This document shows, in pieces, positions 8,501 through 16,759 of a stretch of 58,249 nt of DNA. The stretch's first letter is position 1; each line of letters begins with the position of its first letter. Source of the DNA: Planctomycetales bacterium (GTDB lineage Bacteria; Planctomycetota; Planctomycetia; Pirellulales; Pirellulaceae). Position numbers and translations under genes: made by a program. The notes below the pieces were generated by a model, which ran no database searches, had not been told where the DNA came from, and saw only the letters and a program-made list of their open reading frames with translations. Where the stretch lies: contig JAGQOY010000001.1 in NCBI GenBank assembly GCA_020427005.1, forward strand, positions 7,467-65,715. Reading direction: 5' to 3'.

Positions 8501-9818
8501 GAGTGCCATCCTGCAGGTCTGATTGTATGTATTTCCATTGATTATCCCGCACGGCCCACAATGGTTTACTGCCGAGTTGTGAACTGGGGGCTTCGTATAG
8601 AAAGCTCTCACGCCAATCGCTTGGAGTCTGTCCCTGGACGATCGGCAACAAGCTTCTGCCGTGATGCTGCAGGCGTCTGGGCAAACCTGCAAGTTCGTAG
8701 ATCGTGGAGGTCAAATCGATGTTTAAGACTAGGTCAGATGAGACTTGAGCTGGGAGGCCAGGCCCAGCAATCGCCATGGGTACCCGTATCGATTCCTCAT
8801 ATGCGAGCACTTTGCTAGTCATGCCGTGTTCGCCCAAGAACCAGCCATTATCGCCCATAAAGAGTATCCAAGTGTCTTTGGATAATTCCAATTGATCGAG
8901 TTCATCAAGAACTCGGCCTACTGCCGAATCCATCTGCTCAACCGCAGCATAATACTCACTGGCATGTTGCCTAATTTTATCCGGATCGTCGTATCCATAG
9001 GCTAGAGCCTGCGTGCGATTACGACTTTCACGCAGATAGTCGGGTTTACCATCAAGACTATCGTTCCAAGTCTGCGGCAGCCGCATCTTTTCTTTCGGGT
9101 AACTAGCCAGCAAGTCTTGTCTCACTGGCCACCGCAATTGGTCGTCCATATGTGGCGCTTGCGTATTCATCCAAAGTACAAATGGTCGTGCGGCCGCATG
9201 TGACCTACGAATGAAGCGAATGGACTCATCTGCAATCACGTCGTCCACGAATCCTGGCACAACCTTTGACTCGCCGTCGATTTTAAATTCTCGGTCATAC
9301 CAAGTACCGTTGGACCAGCATGTGGAAGCAAATTCGAATCCACACGCTTCGGGAGTTGTGCCCAGATGCCACTTGCCGGTTACGCCCGTCGCATACCCCA
9401 CCTCGCGCAACGCTTGGGCAAAGGTTTGTTCATTGGAATTCAATAGTGATTTACCAACGGTAGTAACGCCATTGGAACTTCCATATCGTCCAGTTAGGCA
9501 AGCAGCACGACTGGGCGAACAAATGGCTAGCGTCACAAAAGCATTCTCAAACCGAGTCCCGCGTTGAAAAATGCGTTGCAGTTGGGGCGTTTTCGCGAGC
9601 GAAGTATCGACTGTAGATATCACATCCCATCGCTGATCGTCGGTAAGAATAAACAATATGTTGGGGTGTTCATTCGCTGCTTGATTGGCCATGCAGTGGC
9701 TTGAACTAAGAATCCAACCGCCAGCCAATAAACCCGTTGCCCATAGATAGCAGGCATATATTCGAGTGAAGCGCACAAACTCTATTCCATTTTGAAGATT
9801 CATTTCTGGAGCTCTCAC
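5523..9818 (-). CDS. Giant sulfatase with duplicated C-terminal beta-rich region
   Basis: A 1431-residue protein with an N-terminal signal or membrane segment (about residues 20-45). The sulfatase domain (about 52-480) has metal-binding 'LTDDQ' (Asp60/61), the formylglycine signature C100-S-P-S-R ending 'ACLTGR', 'KWHLGT' and 'GDNGWFLGEHG'. It should hydrolyse sulfate esters after Cys-to-formylglycine maturation, probably outside the cytoplasm. The remaining 900 or so residues are not sulfatase. They contain a segment 'HGWYTEWPRIREI...MHGMFFDFP', a type I associate with planctomycete hypothetical proteins, and two related copies of a 'LWFG..DDL...GGPW' block (about residues 859 and 1316), each with a later 'QVD..G.G.W..Y' block (about 1066 and 1373). 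Typical sulfatases are 450-600 residues, so this is a fusion. An alternative start is the ATG at 9803. Confidence 0.85.
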   Translation of the reverse strand: MRAPEMNLQNGIEFVRFTRIYACYLWATGLLAGGWILSSSHCMANQAANEHPNILFILTDDQRWDVISTVDTSLAKTPQLQRIFQRGTRFENAFVTLAICSPSRAACLTGRYGSSNGVTTVGKSLLNSNEQTFAQALREVGYATGVTGKWHLGTTPEACGFEFASTCWSNGTWYDREFKIDGESKVVPGFVDDVIADESIRFIRRSHAAARPFVLWMNTQAPHMDDQLRWPVRQDLLASYPKEKMRLPQTWNDSLDGKPDYLRESRNRTQALAYGYDDPDKIRQHASEYYAAVEQMDSAVGRVLDELDQLELSKDTWILFMGDNGWFLGEHGMTSKVLAYEESIRVPMAIAGPGLPAQVSSDLVLNIDLTSTIYELAGLPRRLQHHGRSLLPIVQGQTPSDWRESFLYEAPSSQLGSKPLWAVRDNQWKYIQSDLQDGTRFRELYQLDVDPNESMNVAELPGNSRRLEQMMSSLRQHQEELRQVNYAGNALEQNSAPNSPRTDLQISGIYPHLTTYGVYSQGGAHDKPGHNECGIGALVPWAGKLWMVNYAPHMPKGSEHKLYSISPDLHSPLTIHPESVGGTPAGRMIHGESNQLLIGHYAIDAQGTVRAITPSEMPIRITAIARHLSDPSNYVYYVDMEGSIWEANVHTLAVRELFKKPVPGWHSKGGYTSQGRLIVSNNGELHVGDYQDLLVGGVSQNEEERGVLAEWDGLTWRIVERRQFTEVTGPNGISGGSDGQDPVWAVGWDKRSLRLKLLEKGTWHTYLLPKAAYCNDASHGWYTEWPRIREITDGRWMMDMHGMFFDFPPTFSSANSSGLRPIGSHLRYVPDFCGWNGQLVLATDETSIQGNPLAGQPQSNLWFGSYDDLGNWGPASAYGGPWLEDQIQANIPSDPFLVAGFDRRVLHLATGKRTQQTETLLRASDQQEISDIPEMLAVLPRVTIPRGDWHQPSPGYDFEVNQPVTVYLAVDERGAPQLPPEWQLTEHRLTWGRGLHDRVYRRSYAAGAISIPGNDRQHAEDAYGMPHTAFVLGQSPASLVIAPQSGSRVNYPATTNQNTSLVGDSVVFTLQVDKLGNGEWEDYRSITIPQYGYQCIVMDDSFDGVWLRLRADHDCIATAFLHQTSNRYHDGNNFDNRTLFQGLADVHDPAAYGGLVYAAQHNRNLRLIFDSQRYYEFTKDEFNFQSQPSDASLLEILQVQPEFSVDQASVVLVHHGRVLRLPKGPSRFDQPFAVGWPRMSREVESERHLANIHGTFYEVPLVTNGAPPAWNLMRPVASHSKQITDYCSWNGLLVLAGLRSDALADEHVFVDPAQRVGLWFGGIDDLWRLGKPMGIGGPWYETSVQAEDASDPYLMTGYDQKTLRISHRSQEIIRFTVQVDITGNGFWVEYLDIEVPPNQIHQHVFPSGFSANWLRVVSHSSTTATAQLEYK

Positions 9819-9930
9819 AAACAGAGTCCTAGCTCGTCGAGTCTAGCGAATTTGTGGCGAGCAGCATTTGACTTCGCCTGTCGCCTATTGTCGTGCCCAA
9901 ATTCCAATTAATTGTGCTTTTTGCTGGCTG

Positions 9931-12033
9931 CTACGGTGAGTCAATCCAGGCTTTGAGGCTCGCCGTGCGTTGTTCCACGATGTGAAAGGCGTCGGTCGCT
10001 TTACGAAGTCCGTAAATCTCGCGAACGGGGCGAAAAATGTCATTCGAATCTTCAACTGACAAGAGTGCGTCGGCCTGCCACACATTTAACTTTCTGGGTG
10101 CGACTGTCGAAAGCAGTTCGGACCAAGAACATCCTAAGTCCACGAGCTGACTGCGAGTGTCGGTTGGCTGGGGAATTGCAATGTAATTCGTTATCAATCG
10201 TTGATCCATGGCTACTGCCAACAATCCAGCAACTGCACATGCCTCATCTGCAAATAGTCCCAAATGTTCGGCTTGAACTTCGGGTAGAGCCTGCAATACG
10301 TCAATACCGCGTGTGATTTTCCAGACTAAATCTTTGATCAATGTTTTGTCGGAGTTCTTGACATTCAAATCTAGAATCAAAACTGTATGACCGCCATGTG
10401 CAGCATATTTGGCTAGCTCATCAAAACCATCTACAGATGCACTGGTTGCTGAGGAGGAGTTCGATGAGGGGAGTGAGTTATCTTGGCAACCAATCAGACC
10501 AAAGCGTGTTCCTTTGTCCGCGTTGGTCGGACGATACAATCTGGCGGTTAACTGCTGGGTCAAGTCAACTTGGAGGTCTATGGACTGGATTTCAATCCCT
10601 TGCCAGAGCTCCGATTCGGTGACTTGTAAATTCAAGGGGCTGCGATCATGCGAATCGAATTCTGCGCCCGAGTTTTGCTGTAGGTTGCGTACAATCTGCC
10701 ATCGGCGCATTCCCCAGGATTCTGGTTCATCGATATGTTTCTCTTGTCGTCCAATTTTGAGTTGCAATAAACCCTCTGTTGCGGCGTAGGCAGGCAGTGG
10801 AGGTTCGAGGGCAGAAGAATTTCCTTGGCCAAGATTCTCGAGCCAGTATAAGCCACTGCGGCCGGAGGTGACTAAATCAAGATCACCATCACCGTCCAGG
10901 TCCACAATCTTAGGGTCTAGTCCCATACCCACTCGATCACCGACCGGTGAAAGCAACCAGCGTCGCCAAGTACGAGTCTTCGGATCGAATTCGTAGCGAT
11001 AGCTTTCAATTGGGTCGTATTCACCTGGATCTGCGCCACCATGGGCCATATAACGTTTGCCTGTGATCAATTCCATGCGGCCGTTCCCGTCCAAGTCGGC
11101 CCACAGTGGTGAATGTCCTTGAGACCAACTCGTGTCAATCGCGTGCCGTTGCCAAACTCGATTTGCATTGTCGTCGATTCGCTGCTCCAACCAGTAGACG
11201 CCAAAACCGTGTGCACTGCACCACACGATGTCGTTATCTCCGTCTTCATCCGGGTCAACGACTAGCATAGGGATACTGCCGCGTTCGAGTTCAAAATCAG
11301 GATGCCAGGTCCATTCTCCATTCCTGGCATCCTGCGGTGCCGAGAGCCATCCGTGTTGCCCTACGATGTCCCCACGACCATCACCGTCAATGTCGCCAAA
11401 ACCTAGACCATGTCCGCCAGCTTCTGGCGGTAAGTCGTGGCGAATCCAAGCGGGTTCACTCTTAGGGAGATTAGAATTCCAGCGGAATTCCCACCAGGCA
11501 GCAAAGTTGGCACCATTAGGCAAGAGATCTAATCGCCCATCACCGTCGATATCCACCAATCGACCAGTTTCCATCGGCCCCGGTTCAACCGCTGTGTGCA
11601 CAATCCAGGGCCCCTGCCCTGCTCCGGGATGCTCCATCCACTTCAGACTTCGGCTGCGATAATTGACGGTAATAACATCCGTCCAACCGTCACGGTTAAC
11701 ATCGAACTCCAAATGCGAAAAACCATCAGGACGTCCATTAATACGTGGGATGTTGGCTACAAAGTGTTTTTGCCAGGTAGGGGCCTGATACCAATCACCA
11801 CCGCATACGATATCTAACCTGCCGTCGTGATCGACGTCGATCACGGCGGCGGCACTGTAGTCAGTGTCGGCGTTGATTATATGGCGGCGAAAAACAAGAT
11901 CTTCGCCAGAGCAAACGGTGAATGGCAAGCCAATCAAAAAACCAACTTTAGTTGCAAGGCTGCTTGTGATCGTTCGAAGCCAGTACCAAGTGGCCGTGAC
12001 TGCTTTCTTTTTCAGGCTCGTCCAGAACAGCAT
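9931..12033 (-). CDS. Secreted VCBS/FG-GAP-repeat protein with degenerate hydrolase-like C-terminus
   Basis: A 700-residue protein starting at an ATG preceded by a purine-rich GGAG/AAGGG ribosome-binding region. A hydrophobic segment (about residues 22-42) should export it. Residues about 55-410 hold several 'D.DGDG..D' calcium-binding-type FG-GAP/VCBS repeats ('DVDHDGRLDIVCGGD', 'DIDGDGRLDLLPNGA', 'DLDGDGDLDLVTSG'), suggesting a beta-propeller. From about residue 480 the sequence resembles an acetyl-xylan-esterase/dienelactone-hydrolase-like alpha/beta fold ('HTVLILDLNVKN'), but the expected G-x-S-x-G elbow reads 'GLFADEACAVAG' with no serine. That half is therefore probably non-catalytic. 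It lies 112 bases upstream of the sulfatase gene on the same strand, so co-transcription and a shared role in polysaccharide handling are plausible. Confidence 0.75.
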   Translation of the reverse strand: MLFWTSLKKKAVTATWYWLRTITSSLATKVGFLIGLPFTVCSGEDLVFRRHIINADTDYSAAAVIDVDHDGRLDIVCGGDWYQAPTWQKHFVANIPRINGRPDGFSHLEFDVNRDGWTDVITVNYRSRSLKWMEHPGAGQGPWIVHTAVEPGPMETGRLVDIDGDGRLDLLPNGANFAAWWEFRWNSNLPKSEPAWIRHDLPPEAGGHGLGFGDIDGDGRGDIVGQHGWLSAPQDARNGEWTWHPDFELERGSIPMLVVDPDEDGDNDIVWCSAHGFGVYWLEQRIDDNANRVWQRHAIDTSWSQGHSPLWADLDGNGRMELITGKRYMAHGGADPGEYDPIESYRYEFDPKTRTWRRWLLSPVGDRVGMGLDPKIVDLDGDGDLDLVTSGRSGLYWLENLGQGNSSALEPPLPAYAATEGLLQLKIGRQEKHIDEPESWGMRRWQIVRNLQQNSGAEFDSHDRSPLNLQVTESELWQGIEIQSIDLQVDLTQQLTARLYRPTNADKGTRFGLIGCQDNSLPSSNSSSATSASVDGFDELAKYAAHGGHTVLILDLNVKNSDKTLIKDLVWKITRGIDVLQALPEVQAEHLGLFADEACAVAGLLAVAMDQRLITNYIAIPQPTDTRSQLVDLGCSWSELLSTVAPRKLNVWQADALLSVEDSNDIFRPVREIYGLRKATDAFHIVEQRTASLKAWIDSP

Positions 12034-12203
12034 CCCAGTCCCTTTCTCCAGAAGTCTAGCGCCGGAGCAAACGTTTCATTATAACTGTTGGCCGACGACC
12101 TGGAGGCTTGGTCTTCGTGCTTTGGTGAGCTTCGTGGTATTAGTGAGTAAGCCCCAATAGTCGGTAGAGCGGCCTGTAAAGAGTTGTTGTTGCGAGATGC
12201 TGG

Positions 12204-13053
12204 CTACAGCCTGAGGCACTTGAGATTGTCGACCGGACTCAGTGAGTCAAGCTCGGAATTGTAAAGAGCCAACTGTTGTAGTCCACGGCATTTGCAGAGC
12301 TCAAGAAATGTCTCGGTGTGGATTGGGCGGCGAATATGTAAGCTGTTGAGCCAGGGCAGCTTGGGCAGATCATATAGCCCACCGTTTAGTATCAGTTCCT
12401 CAACAAACGGCTGTTGCATGATCTCAGAAAGCATGGCGTCGTCGGGATTGTTGACTTCGATCGACACGCAATGCATGAAAAACGGATGTAAAAAACTCGG
12501 TACGTAAGCGGCAATTGGTTTGGGAAACCGTACCGCACGTTGAACGATTCCTTGCTGAATCGCTACTCTCTGACTAAGGCGGGTGGAAGTCGCTACTTCA
12601 GATCGGAGATATTGCCAGTAAGCAAGCCCCGTTGCCATAAGGGCTGTCAATACAAAAATGTCCGACAGCCGCACTCCGCGTATTTGGACCGCAGCTGGTA
12701 GGCTAAAACGCGTTCGCCAAAGGTATATGCTGGCCGCCAAACCAATTACGCTTGCAATGCAAACATCTCCAACCAGAGCGAGCCAACTGAAGTATGCAAT
12801 TGTTGGCGCGTCGACAAATACCAATGCGCGATAATACCTAAACGGAACCCCCCCGCGATAAATGCTCGGGAACTCATAGATTGGGGAAGCGGAAGAGCCG
12901 TCAACGGCAACGGTACTAGAATCAACTAAGTCGATTATCGATGGGCTGGCCGTTGGTACTGGTGACCGTCTCGTATTTCCAGCACCAATTTAGCCCCACA
13001 ACTAAGAAGACCAATAGAAAAAGGAATACCGCAAACAACCATCGTGACCCCAT
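12204..13053 (-). pseudogene. Membrane protein gene split by an apparent frameshift
   Basis: One frame opens at the ATG at 13053 and gives a 43-residue piece with a transmembrane helix ('FAVFLFLLVFLVVGLNW'), ending at a TGA at 12922-12924. A second frame is open from about 12986 to the TAG at 12204 and reads as protein-like well upstream of any good start ('IIDLVDSSTVAVDG', 'YEFPSIYRGGVPFRYYRAL'). It continues into two membrane helices (about 12620-12790) and a C-terminal, weakly leucine-rich-repeat-like part. Joining the frames around 12930-12945 gives a continuous single protein, so a one-base insertion or two-base deletion is likely. The lesion could be real or a sequencing or assembly error. 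The family is not recognised. Confidence 0.5.
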
Positions 13054-13389
13054 GGTTAACCCTTATGAGCTTGCTTTCCAATTACCTAATTAGGGGTGAT
13101 TATGGCTGACAAAAAAAAACGTTTGCAACTCTTATAGAGTGGCATATGCACCTGGCAGCGGGGGCTCGTGGGTCGGCCCTCGGATTTTCGAAGTTAATGG
13201 ACGATCTTCAGCGCGAGACGATATATGTCCCTGCACCGCAGCTGCGCAATCGCTACAGAACTTTCATCAAGCCATGGCCTGGGGACAATTCTCTCCGTCC
13301 CAATTTTGACGCACTCCTAATGCACCGAGCTCAAATTAGTGTGAGTAGCTGGAACATCTCTCATTTTGTTTTTATTCCAGCTGGTGGCC
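13054..13389. promoter_or_regulatory. Divergent intergenic region upstream of two genes
   Basis: These 336 bases separate the minus-strand membrane protein gene from the plus-strand M48 peptidase gene, so promoters for both should lie here. I see no confident -35/-10 pair. An 8-bp inverted repeat (13347-13354 with 13375-13382) ends a few bases before the peptidase start and could fold in the leader, but repeats of that length are expected by chance. Confidence 0.3.
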
Positions 13390-14790
13390 ATGGTTTCGCT
13401 GCGATTGTTTTTGGTGATTTTGGTCACTCTCGTGTGTCGGGAGCTTGTAACTGCTGAGGCTACTACAGGCATTAGTGCCAGCATCAGCATGCTTGGCTTC
13501 TGTTTGGGTTTTGGCCTACTAGTGAAATTCGGAGCTGGCTGGTTGCTTAGAAATACACCGACAAATGCGGGTGCCTGCGCTACGACATCCATTGGACAGG
13601 CCTACGAGCGATTCCTTTCACTGCGGCCTCATCTTGAGACAACTTGGCTTTGCCTGCTACCAGTTTGTTTGATTGCCACGCCTTGGGGATCCTCCCTACA
13701 TGTTTGGGAACTCGAATCGGGACTTCAAGGTGTATCTTTGGCGCTTTGGTTTCTGCCAAGCGTGCTTGCTCTTTCTTTGATAGAACTCGTAGCAGCGCAA
13801 TTCGATCATCTGCATTTATCTTGCCGAACGAGTTTTGATAACTGGGAGTTGGACCCTAATAAAGCGAGGCGGAGCGAAGACCTTGCTACCGGCAGCAAAT
13901 TGGGCGATTGGGCCTATTGGAACCACTGGCTACTACGACTTCGACTTGGATCGTTATCTAGTTTACTTTCGTGCACGGCCCCAATCCTCATGATTGGGGC
14001 CTGTTCCGATCTCCTGCTATGGTTTGAACTGGGTTTGGGAGATGAGCAACGGACAGCTCTGGCGAGTGCCATTAGTCTGGTTTGCATCGTTGCCTGGCTA
14101 CCAGTTTGGTTGGGATATTGGATGGGAGCACGACCGCTGACGGCCTGCGACACCAAGCATTCGGAGCTACTTGCCAGAATTCACCAACTTCAATCCAAGG
14201 CCGAGCTACCGCATTTGAAAATTATGCTCGTACACAGCAACCAACGTTGGGCAGGAGCTGCGGTAGTAGGATGGATACCCAAGTGTCGTCAACTTTGGAT
14301 TGGTGATGGGCTGCTCGACCGTCTAAATTGTCGTGAGTTGGAAATGGTCGTGCTGCATGAATACGCACACGTTGTCCGATGGCACTTTGTTTGGCGTCTA
14401 CTTCCTGTCATGTGGTCCCTAGTAGCAGCCGTAGCGGTTTCTTCGGTATTACACTCTGTCCTTCCCGATGCCGAGAGTCTTATCGTCACAATCCGAACTG
14501 TCGTTGTTATTGTTGCCTCATTGGTCATGCTGATCGGAATTGGATGGATGGCTCGAAAGTGCGAATTGGACGCGGATGAATTTGCTTGCAACTTGGCACG
14601 CCGCAACTGTGAATGGACCCAGTTCCATTCGCCGCTCGCCCCTGCCGCTCTAGCTTCGGCTCTAAAAAAGCTAATGTCAGAATCTCCGTCCGCAGCCAGT
14701 AGTTCCTGGCTACACCCCAGCCTCGAAGCGCGTCTGAGAAACCTTGCCCAGATCGCGGATCACCATGCCCCAATCACCGCCGTGGACTAA
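13390..14790 (+). CDS. M48-family membrane zinc metallopeptidase
   Basis: A 466-residue protein from the ATG at 13390 (a TTG start eight codons earlier is possible). It has several hydrophobic segments: near the N-terminus, around residues 85-125 and 190-250, and two after the active site. The zinc motif is 'HEYAH' (His323-His327), with a third-ligand motif 'ELDADEFA' (Glu392), the HExxH + ExxxD pattern of M48 (HtpX/Ste24/BlaR1-like) peptidases. The arrangement fits a membrane protease with a cytoplasmic or periplasmic catalytic face. It stands alone on the plus strand with no BlaI-like repressor next to it, so an antibiotic-sensing role is not supported. Confidence 0.8.
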   Translation: MVSLRLFLVILVTLVCRELVTAEATTGISASISMLGFCLGFGLLVKFGAGWLLRNTPTNAGACATTSIGQAYERFLSLRPHLETTWLCLLPVCLIATPWGSSLHVWELESGLQGVSLALWFLPSVLALSLIELVAAQFDHLHLSCRTSFDNWELDPNKARRSEDLATGSKLGDWAYWNHWLLRLRLGSLSSLLSCTAPILMIGACSDLLLWFELGLGDEQRTALASAISLVCIVAWLPVWLGYWMGARPLTACDTKHSELLARIHQLQSKAELPHLKIMLVHSNQRWAGAAVVGWIPKCRQLWIGDGLLDRLNCRELEMVVLHEYAHVVRWHFVWRLLPVMWSLVAAVAVSSVLHSVLPDAESLIVTIRTVVVIVASLVMLIGIGWMARKCELDADEFACNLARRNCEWTQFHSPLAPAALASALKKLMSESPSAASSSWLHPSLEARLRNLAQIADHHAPITAVD

Positions 14791-14802
14791 GTGACTGCTG
14801 CA

Positions 14803-14822
14803 ATTGGTAGAAACCAATCTTT
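14803..14822 (+). terminator. Weak possible terminator after the peptidase gene
   Basis: ATTGGT and ACCAAT form a 6-bp stem with a 4-base loop, followed by CTTT, 13 bases after the M48 stop codon. The stem is short and AT-rich, so the call is weak. Confidence 0.3.
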
Positions 14823-14936
14823 AAACACTACGCCTATGGCCCGCAAAATAGTTTTTTATAGATTGTTTTCCTTGTAATTGAGCCCATTTGTTAAGGTGAA
14901 CCTAAGATTAACTGCCAGAGCGTCCGATCCTGCGAG

Positions 14937-15260
14937 ATGTCGCATTATGCTCTTCCGCTTCCCACCCCCCTTCAATTGAGGCGCTTCGTGACAGTAATCA
15001 ATTCACTCCCCAGTTTTGAAGCTAACGACCCAGCCAATGACCTGCTTCACCGCGTTGACAATGCGATCAAGGGCAGTCCGCATTTGGCTGGACACCAGGT
15101 CTTTTGTCAGGCCGAAAGTGGCGTCATTGTCCTGCACGGGCGGGTTGGGAGCTTTTTTCAAAAGCAGATGGCCCAGGAGGTTCTGAAGAAACTGTCTGGA
15201 ATTGAGAAAATCGTCAATGAGCTGGAAGTGGATTGGCTGGCGTCTACCCGTCGCTCCTAA
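14937..15260 (+). CDS. BON-domain protein
   Basis: A 107-residue protein. From about residue 33 it follows the BON (OsmY/nodulation) pattern: 'LLHRVDNAIKGSPHLAG', then 'GVIVLHGRVGSFFQKQMAQ' and 'LSGIEKIVNELEV'. BON domains are thought to bind membranes or phospholipids. No signal peptide is obvious, so it may be cytoplasmic or the true start may differ; a GTG at 14989 (residue 18) is an alternative. It stands alone between the M48 and tpx genes. Confidence 0.7.
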   Translation: MSHYALPLPTPLQLRRFVTVINSLPSFEANDPANDLLHRVDNAIKGSPHLAGHQVFCQAESGVIVLHGRVGSFFQKQMAQEVLKKLSGIEKIVNELEVDWLASTRRS

Positions 15261-15521
15261 GAAATTCTGCCTGGCCACACCTCCCCCCTTCCGAAATCTC
15301 GCCTCACGTCCCACGCCCCAGACCGCGCATTATTTCGCGCTGCGATCAACACCAAACCTGTTCTTGGTGATTCCTCCACTATTTGAGATCGAGCAAGCGT
15401 CAGAGTATGGCGATGGCGACTTGGCGGCCCTCGTCAAACTGGTATCCTTCTGTCGTGGTCAGAAGACCTCTTAAGTGAACGGTTTCATTCGACAGCTGTT
15501 GGATTTCTAAGGAATAAGCAT

Positions 15522-16043
15522 ATGCCTCGGACAGGTGAAATTACATTCAAGGGTACGCCTATGAGCCTCGTTGGCAGTAAGTTGGGGGTAGGATCATCCG
15601 CTCCCGATTTTGTTCTGCACTATTTCGACGGGGGACTAAAGTCGTTGACAAAGAGCGACTTGCTGGGAAAGCCGACAATCATCTCGATCGTCCCCAGTTT
15701 AGACACGGGGGTTTGCCAGATACAAACCAAACGCTTTAACTCAGAACTCGCCGCCTTAGGGGGCAGTATCACTGGGGTTACGGTCAGTAGAGATCTACCG
15801 TTCGCTCAAAATAGATTTTGCGGTGCGGAAGAAGTCAAGAACATGCGGGTTGGTAGTGACTATCAAAACGGTTCCTTCGGCGAAGCCTGGGGGGTTCTGA
15901 TTGACGAACTGAAACTGCTGGCACGAGCAGTTTATGTCTTGGATCCCAAGGGGATCGTTACTTATGCCGAAATCGTTCCCGAGGTTACTCACGAACCTAA
16001 TTACGATGCAGCATTAGCAGCACTTAAGGATTGCGGCCCCTGA
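15522..16043 (+). CDS. tpx: Thiol peroxidase
   Basis: A 173-residue peroxiredoxin of the Tpx class, close to the usual length of about 165-170. The peroxidatic cysteine is C65 in 'PSLDTGVCQIQTKRFN' and the resolving cysteine is C100 in 'FAQNRFCGAEEVKN', matching the atypical two-cysteine arrangement of E. coli Tpx. It reduces alkyl and hydrogen peroxides in the cytoplasm using thioredoxin. An alternative start is the ATG at 15561 ('MSLVGSKLG'), but the longer form includes the conventional N-terminal 'GEITFKGTP' strand. It is convergent with a Fur-family regulator gene, a pairing that hints at shared oxidative or metal-stress logic without proving it. Confidence 0.93.
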   Translation: MPRTGEITFKGTPMSLVGSKLGVGSSAPDFVLHYFDGGLKSLTKSDLLGKPTIISIVPSLDTGVCQIQTKRFNSELAALGGSITGVTVSRDLPFAQNRFCGAEEVKNMRVGSDYQNGSFGEAWGVLIDELKLLARAVYVLDPKGIVTYAEIVPEVTHEPNYDAALAALKDCGP

Positions 16044-16116
16044 TCTGTAATTCTTTGTGTGTGTTTGATGTGAGAGGCCCAGTCATCAAATGCCGCATGA
16101 AAACTATGCAAACTGA

Positions 16117-16142
16117 TGGCATGCATACACACTCGCATGCCA
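16117..16142. other. Short hairpin between convergent tpx and fur genes
   Basis: TGGCATGC (16117-16124) and GCATGCCA (16135-16142) form a perfect 8-bp stem with a 10-base loop in the gap between two convergent genes. It could help termination, but it lacks a U-run and a stem of this size could arise by chance. Confidence 0.3.
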
Positions 16143-16237
16143 GTTCCATTCAGAAGAATTGGAAACACGGAGCCAGTAGAGTAAGGAGGACACCGAGAAA
16201 TCGCTGTAACAAACCAAAGTTGCTCTAGCTACCACGT

Positions 16238-16759
16238 TCAAACGCGATCTTGTTGACGCCGCTGGTTATTCCGACGACTGCATTCATCGCAAATGCCTTG
16301 GATAATCAGACGATGACTGCGGACTCGGAAACGGTATTGGCGAGCAATCGAATCACGCAATAATACCAATTGTTCCGACTGAAACTCGGTCAACGTATTG
16401 CATTTAACGCAGTAGAAATGATCGTGCTCAGGATAGCCGTAATCGTGTTCATACACGCTCCGACCGTTTAGTTCAAATCGTCGCAGCAGGCCGGCGTCCA
16501 CAAACTCCTTCAACGTTCGATATACGGTCGGTCGACTGACGTAGTTTGGAGCACCTTTGCGAGGAAGTTGGTCGAGCAACTGATCCGCATCAAAATGTTC
16601 ATGCCGACTAAATACCTGTTCTACGAGGTAACGTCGCTGTTCGGTTTTGCGCAAGCCGCGGCTTAGCAAATATTCTTCAAATCGTTCCAGCGGCGTCTGT
16701 GAAACCGGAATCGATTCAAGCGCAGCAGGTTCGTACTCGGTACTCGTGTTTTCAGCCAC
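16238..16759 (-). CDS. fur: Fur-family metal-dependent repressor
   Basis: A 173-residue protein with an extended N-terminus and the Fur layout. The winged helix is 'LRKTEQRRYLVEQVF...RPTVYRTLKEFVDAGLL' and the regulatory metal motif is 'EHDHFYCVKC'. Two CxxC pairs (C117/C120 and C157/C160) form the structural zinc site. It probably represses genes when bound to iron or another metal. Whether it is Fur, PerR or Zur cannot be settled by reading alone; convergence with tpx makes PerR-like peroxide sensing a fair alternative. A Fur-box-like sequence lies about 75-90 bases upstream of its start, consistent with autoregulation. Confidence 0.88.
   Translation of the reverse strand: MAENTSTEYEPAALESIPVSQTPLERFEEYLLSRGLRKTEQRRYLVEQVFSRHEHFDADQLLDQLPRKGAPNYVSRPTVYRTLKEFVDAGLLRRFELNGRSVYEHDYGYPEHDHFYCVKCNTLTEFQSEQLVLLRDSIARQYRFRVRSHRLIIQGICDECSRRNNQRRQQDRV

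Noticed and set aside
13347..13382. 8-bp inverted repeat before the M48 start as an RNA switch
   Set aside because: Repeats of this length and spacing are expected several times by chance in 58 kb, and there is no supporting riboswitch-like core.
13146..13457. 103-residue plus-strand frame
   Set aside because: Overlaps the start of the M48 gene in another frame and has no recognisable motif.
15202..15474. 90-residue plus-strand frame after the BON gene
   Set aside because: It overlaps the BON gene out of frame and has no protein-like features.
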